Shown here in pieces: positions 59,891 through 64,000 of a stretch of 64,000 nt of DNA. The notes beneath the pieces are model-generated. The model saw nothing but the letters and a program-made list of their open reading frames with translations. It made no database searches and was not told the DNA's origin. Source of the stretch: Bdellovibrio svalbardensis (lineage in GTDB: Bacteria > Bdellovibrionota > Bdellovibrionia > Bdellovibrionales > Bdellovibrionaceae); the NCBI RefSeq assembly GCF_029531655.1, contig NZ_JANRMI010000001.1:744001-808000 (forward strand). The letters run 5' to 3'. Position 1 is the first letter of the stretch, and each line of letters begins with the position of its first letter. Made by a program: the position numbers and the translations under genes.

Positions 59891-59922
59891 GCGATGCGAC
59901 ACCGGCGCCGAAGTGGAGTTGA
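59891..59922 (+). repeat. Interspersed repeat, family C
   Basis: GCGATGCGACACCGGCGCCG followed by AAGTGGAGTTGA; matches 25780-25813. Lies between the secreted gene and the lipoprotein gene, both on the minus strand. Confidence 0.7.
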
Positions 59923-59965
59923 ATGCAGATATCGCAGTAAGGATAAATCGCTGCTGGTTGGCTAG

Positions 59966-60259
59966 TTAGTTGGAAACGATCGCACCCTGAACAGAGCTAT
60001 AAACTTTATAGCTGCCATCAGAAGTGGTCTGTTCAATTCCCGACATGTAGTTACCCACAGAGCTTTGCACATGATAAGTTGCACCACCGCCACCAGAGGC
60101 CGTACCCGTCTGAGTAGAACCCGAAACGAGGCCCGTTGTCTTTGCAGGATCTTGAAATTTAAGAGCAGGAATGTTTTTAGTGAGGCTCTCTAAAGAAGCA
60201 TCCATTGAACAGCCCGCAGTCGTAACGGCCATCAATGCCAAAAATAATAACTTCTTCAT
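59966..60259 (-). CDS. Small lipoprotein beside the fibre gene
   Basis: 97 residues from ATG 60259 with AGGAGG (the frame to 60286 includes the SD itself). Lipobox TTAGC with Cys17. Mature part of about 80 residues with SLTKNIPALKFQDPAKT, a Gly/Ser/Thr-rich centre (TGTASGGGGATYHVQSS) and strands to the end (YKVYSSVQGAIVSN). Its position downstream of the fibre gene and the shared Gly/Ser/Thr style suggest a fibre-associated lipoprotein, not proven. Family not recognised. Confidence 0.6.
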   Translation of the reverse strand: MKKLLFLALMAVTTAGCSMDASLESLTKNIPALKFQDPAKTTGLVSGSTQTGTASGGGGATYHVQSSVGNYMSGIEQTTSDGSYKVYSSVQGAIVSN

Positions 60260-60439
60260 ACCGAAACCCTCCTGGATCAAACCCATTAACGTTCAGATGT
60301 ATTACTTATCGGCAGATGCCGGAATTCTTTGAGCTTTCTCAATCTAGGACTTGAAGGTTTTGTTGGGATTTCATTTTGAGACACTGACGCAGCCATAGCC
60401 CCTAAAACAGCTTTTAACTTGGAGATATGATCTGCGAAG

Positions 60440-63400
60440 CTATTTGCAGATAGGGGCTTTGGGGTCTTTCTGACAGAGATATGTTTTTAGTTCTGCATTC
60501 TGTTCTTTCAGTGTTTCGACTTCTTGTTTTAAGGAAGCCATCTCGCGGTGAGTTTTCTCAGAATCATTACTCCATAGAGCGTAAAACTCTTTAATTGCAT
60601 TGATCAAAGGTGAAACGAGATTGCCATAAGTCACTGACTTATAACCGTCGGCGTCGGTTTTCACAGCCTGTGGGAACACTTTTTCAATGTCTTGGGCAAT
60701 GACCCCAATTTGTTCCGACTTGTCGGGATTTACGGAAGGCTTCCAGTGATAAGTCACCCCTTCTAGCTGCAAAACTTTATTGAGAGCATCCGGAATCACA
60801 TGGATGTCTTTCTTGAAACGGCGATCTGAACCGTTGGAATAAGTTCCGGCGATCCACATATTTCCTGAAGAATTTGTAAAATTCATGCGTGCACCAGCGA
60901 CGCTATCCCACAATCTAAACATTCCCGAACTTGTCTGATAGCCATAGCCAAAATTGCCTCCACCATCGGAGTCAGCATAGGGAACATAAAAATCCAGATT
61001 TGCGGATGATGAAGGTCTTCGAAGTGCAACGATGGCGGCGCTACTTGAGTAATCACCGATCGTGAGTTGGCTTGTTGACCAAGCACTGCCCGTGGAGGAC
61101 CCGATGGCAACCTGTCCGCTGTTGTTGATGTTCATTCTTTGTGTCGGAGTGTAAGCAGTGCCGATCGTCAGGCCATTATTCGAATAGAAGCTAATTCCAC
61201 CAGTGCCGACGTTAATAGCGGATGCAGACGTTGATTCAGGAATCCAAGTTGACCCACTCCATTTTGCGCCACCAGAACCGATGAGGGAGTTACTGGCAGA
61301 GGCGACGGTCAGGTATCCGCCATAAGTACTGTTGGCGATTCGAACCTGAGAAGTTGCTGTGCTTCCGGTCACAGACAATGTGTTGGCTGGGGCGGTGGTG
61401 CCAATCCCGACGTTGCCAGTACTATCAATGCGCATTTTTTCAGTAGCGCTTCCAGCAGTTGTCGTTCTGAACAACAAGACGCCTTTTTCTGCGCCCGGTG
61501 TAACGGTAGTTAATTTTGCTCCAATGTCAGCAGCTAAAACAACACTATTGGCACTGTTTGGTAAGCCTAATTGAATGAAGCTTGCGATCTCATTTGCCGG
61601 AGTGCCCGAAATGGCTTTCCGGTCAAATTGAACGACAGCAGCATCCCCACTCAAGTTATCATCGCCTGCTCGGACCACGTGTAGCATTCTTCCCGGTGTT
61701 GTTGTTCCAATTCCAATGCTGCCATCTGAATCGATTCGCATTTTTTCACTCATGCCAGTCCCATTATTGGTCATAAATTTAATACCACCGGGAGTTGACC
61801 CAGCTGCCCAGTTTCCGTCTGCAAATGGTGCCATGTAGGCAGCTGTGGCTGTGGCGCTGGTCGTGTCAAAAGTAGCTGCACTACCAAAGCTTCCAAGCTC
61901 ATCTCCTTGCAATACCGGAGAGTAAGTTGTTTCGGCAGTGCCTCGATTTTTAAATGTCCAATATCCAGCAGCGACATTGTGATTGCCATATCTAGTAGCG
62001 CTATATGTAGATCCAGCGAAGCTGGTATCTAAAAGGTGAACTTTTGAAATTGGCGAAGTTGTTCCGACTCCCAAGTAACCACTGCTAAGCATAGTGACCT
62101 TGGGGTTGGCACCTCCGCCAGGCCAAAACTGAATTGGAGCGCCAGTATTTGTTAATAAGGTCAGGCCATTTGTGGAAGCAGAGCCTGCCGCCAAAATAGT
62201 TGTTGAAGGTTGAAGTGCGCCAGCGGCGGTATAGTTGGCGCTTAAGTATTGAAGGGATGCAGTTGTTGCGCTGGAGGACCCAATGATGATTCCAGAGCGG
62301 GCGGCCGTGTCGGATGTTTCGTTGGTAATATAAGCGAAGGTGGCAGCATTTTGGTCTTTTGAAATGTGTAGAATATTAGTTGGATTACTTGTGCCAATAC
62401 CGACAGTGCCTCCACTTGGTGCAAGCAGAATGCTTCCTTTAGTCGCATGTGATGTAGAATCCAACGTCAAAGTTCCACTGGCTGCGGAACTACCATATAT
62501 AATTGGAGTGTACATGCTGGTCGTTGCGGAAACACTGCCTGCGGAGCTGATGCTGCCTCCGGCGTTGATAGCACCACTGACTCCGACGCCACCACTAACA
62601 ACAAGAGCTCCATTGTTTGAGGCGGTTGAGGCGGTTGCGTTCGTGATGGTCACAATACTGGGAGATGTTACAACTCCGGTGCCCGAAGATTGCAAAGTCA
62701 CATTTTGATTTGTTCCACCTGCAGCAATCGTAACGGCACCAGAAGAGTTGGTGGTTACATTCGAGCCACCGGCAGAAGTGGTTAGACTGACCCAGGCACC
62801 GTTTTGATAAACTTCCGCAAAGTTTGTTGTTGTATTGTAGCGAAGCATTCCATTACCGGGTGATGCAGGTTGTTGCGCGGTCGTTCCATTCGGCATACGA
62901 AGAGCGTCAGTTTTTGAACCGATATCCAATGAGACTGCTGGAGTGGTCGTGCCTATGCCAATATTTCCCTTAAAGTAAGACTTACCATTTGTATTTGCAT
63001 AAATGGCATATCCAGAGTTAAAGCCTGATGCGATGTCGATGGCCTTCGAAGCCTTTGATGTTCCCGTGTCGGCAAAAAGTCTTAGACCTGATCCAGCAAC
63101 TAAACTGTCATTGATGCCCACATCAATGCCCCGAACATAGGACCCGCCAGCATTGTTAACGGAGGCATAGACATCCACGCCCACGGAGGCTCCATTTGAT
63201 TCTGTTTCAACTAAAACACCCGTCGAGTAATTGGAACCATTTGCATAAGTGTCGAGGCCCGTCGCATTGGCTGCAGTGCTGGAAATATTGGATTTGAATC
63301 CAGTGTAAGAAGCAGTTCCTGATTTGACAATGTCTACAGATGCGTTCGGAAGTCCTGTACCAATACCAACGTTCCCGTTGGTATCGACAGTGACTTGAGT

Positions 63401-64000
63401 GATGTTGTTAGTCTTAATCGCAAAACTATTATTGTCGTTAGTTCCAATCGTAGCTGCAGCTCCGAAAGAGTTGCCGCCATTAAGGAAAAATCCCGCAGAG
63501 TCAAAGGTCGAACAACCTGCAACACCTGAAGCATTAAATGTAATCGTTTGCCCCACGCCGCAGGCGAATGAAGTGTAAGCAGTCCCTGTGCCATTCGCAG
63601 CGACAAGCCCGTTGGCTGTGATAGACGAAGCTCCTGTGCCGCCTTTAGAAACCGGCACAACAGAAGGGAAGTTGGCAGGATCGGCAGAGATAGTTCCAGA
63701 ACTAACAGCGATACCGGCACCTGCTTGCACGACTCCTTTAGTGGAAGTGGTCGCATCATTCACAGAAATCACAGGCGTTGTCGTACCGGTAGCGACGACG
63801 ACTGGAAGTGTTCCGGTCACACTTGTGACAGTCCCATTCGTCGGCGTCACCCATTTCAAGCCACCGGCTTGAGCCGAATCGGCAGAAAGGACCTGTCCGT
63901 CTGTGCCGACAGCAAGGCGAATATTATTGGTGCCATCACGGGTAAGCAGATCACCTTTGGTGGTCAGGGGAGACAGAAGATTGAAGGCCCCCAAAGCTGT
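60440..64000 (-). CDS. Trimeric-fibre-like surface protein with S74 intramolecular chaperone (partial)
   Basis: At least 1187 codons; the N-terminus lies beyond the right edge (the TTG at 63994 is not the start). The body is Gly/Ser/Thr-rich with about seven GIGT-type repeats (NVGIGTTAPANTLSV, SIGIGTTTPGRMLHV) and beta-rich blocks, the layout of phage-type tail fibres and of the chimeric trimeric fibres known in Bdellovibrio. The C-terminal 129 residues are a Peptidase_S74 domain: catalytic Ser/Lys in GSDRRFKKDI (Ser codon 60827-60829), EQIGVIAQDIEKVFPQAV, then a coiled coil (SLKQEVETLKEQNAEL). It would self-cleave before that Ser after trimer folding. Likely host recognition or surface attachment. 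Confidence 0.85.
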   Translation of the reverse strand, partial: TALGAFNLLSPLTTKGDLLTRDGTNNIRLAVGTDGQVLSADSAQAGGLKWVTPTNGTVTSVTGTLPVVVATGTTTPVISVNDATTSTKGVVQAGAGIAVSSGTISADPANFPSVVPVSKGGTGASSITANGLVAANGTGTAYTSFACGVGQTITFNASGVAGCSTFDSAGFFLNGGNSFGAAATIGTNDNNSFAIKTNNITQVTVDTNGNVGIGTGLPNASVDIVKSGTASYTGFKSNISSTAANATGLDTYANGSNYSTGVLVETESNGASVGVDVYASVNNAGGSYVRGIDVGINDSLVAGSGLRLFADTGTSKASKAIDIASGFNSGYAIYANTNGKSYFKGNIGIGTTTPAVSLDIGSKTDALRMPNGTTAQQPASPGNGMLRYNTTTNFAEVYQNGAWVSLTTSAGGSNVTTNSSGAVTIAAGGTNQNVTLQSSGTGVVTSPSIVTITNATASTASNNGALVVSGGVGVSGAINAGGSISSAGSVSATTSMYTPIIYGSSAASGTLTLDSTSHATKGSILLAPSGGTVGIGTSNPTNILHISKDQNAATFAYITNETSDTAARSGIIIGSSSATTASLQYLSANYTAAGALQPSTTILAAGSASTNGLTLLTNTGAPIQFWPGGGANPKVTMLSSGYLGVGTTSPISKVHLLDTSFAGSTYSATRYGNHNVAAGYWTFKNRGTAETTYSPVLQGDELGSFGSAATFDTTSATATAAYMAPFADGNWAAGSTPGGIKFMTNNGTGMSEKMRIDSDGSIGIGTTTPGRMLHVVRAGDDNLSGDAAVVQFDRKAISGTPANEIASFIQLGLPNSANSVVLAADIGAKLTTVTPGAEKGVLLFRTTTAGSATEKMRIDSTGNVGIGTTAPANTLSVTGSTATSQVRIANSTYGGYLTVASASNSLIGSGGAKWSGSTWIPESTSASAINVGTGGISFYSNNGLTIGTAYTPTQRMNINNSGQVAIGSSTGSAWSTSQLTIGDYSSSAAIVALRRPSSSANLDFYVPYADSDGGGNFGYGYQTSSGMFRLWDSVAGARMNFTNSSGNMWIAGTYSNGSDRRFKKDIHVIPDALNKVLQLEGVTYHWKPSVNPDKSEQIGVIAQDIEKVFPQAVKTDADGYKSVTYGNLVSPLINAIKEFYALWSNDSEKTHREMASLKQEVETLKEQNAELKTYLCQKDPKAPICK

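Noticed and set aside
60397-60458. 8-bp inverted repeat (AGCCCCTA/TAGGGGCT) over the fibre stop codon
   Set aside because: Loop of 46 nt and no T-run; not convincing as a terminator.
1-64000. tRNA, rRNA, CRISPR, prophage and IS elements
   Set aside because: No TPsiC-type arm or repeat-spacer array seen by eye, no transposase, integrase or phage structural run found. The S74 fibre alone does not show a prophage.

Overview
The window looks like chromosome of a predatory delta-type proteobacterium of the Bdellovibrio kind (phylum Bdellovibrionota). This is inferred from the mix of genes: sigma-32 with its RpoH box, a partner-switching phosphatase/STAS/kinase set, Tad/Flp pilus parts, many small secreted proteins and lipoproteins, beta-barrels ending in Phe, and a trimeric-fibre-type adhesin with an S74 chaperone tail. 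Moderate GC and dense packing with start/stop overlaps fit. I see no rRNA, tRNA, CRISPR, integrase or IS transposase, so it reads as backbone with a few lineage-specific blocks.

Layout. 1-8.8 kb: tail of a Gly-rich surface protein, an FKBP lipoprotein, a FecR/Fn3 protein divergent from a SpoIIE-type phosphatase, a STAS + HATPase pair, and two convergent envelope proteins. 9-18.4 kb: small secreted proteins, a PhaM-type small protein with rpoH, aspS, a DUF4097-like protein, a DUF1266 protein and a LysR regulator. 18.3-29.3 kb: a Tad/Flp locus split in two (cpaF and secretin; then Flp pilin, TadE/TadG-like proteins and CpaB), interrupted by a Rec-kinase hybrid, a Gly/Met repeat protein and a YtcJ-like amidohydrolase. 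29.4-34.4 kb: folD, a Rieske oxygenase, a phytase-like esterase, an RlmI-like methyltransferase and a cupin.

34.5-42.9 kb is the most unusual stretch: eight tightly linked genes on one strand (ABC ATPase, FtsX permease, LolA-like protein, second FtsX permease, outer-membrane protein, GNAT-type acyltransferase, nitroreductase-like flavoprotein, ThiF/E1-like adenylyltransferase). It reads as a make-and-export system for an unknown, possibly acylated or peptide-derived, product. 43-48.8 kb: an M48-like protease, a di-heme cytochrome c lipoprotein, and a membrane protein/acyltransferase/coiled-coil set. 48.9-53.5 kb: an exopolysaccharide block (SLBB protein, O-antigen ligase-like protein, Wzz-like protein, NodB deacetylase) with a sigma-54-type promoter inside it. 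53.5-59.8 kb: a YkgJ cysteine-cluster protein, a sigma-54-preceded surface protein, a barrel, then rfaE2, an RDD protein, rsmE, prmA and a secreted protein on the minus strand. 60-64 kb: a lipoprotein and a >1180-residue fibre cut by the right edge.

Between and even inside genes lie short interspersed palindromes of at least three families: a 19-bp ACTCCGAC/GTCGGAGT hairpin, a TAGACCC...GGCAGGCACC element, and a GCGATGC-ACACCGGCGCC element. There is also a long hairpin at 33912-33986. These REP-like elements are a feature of the window in their own right.
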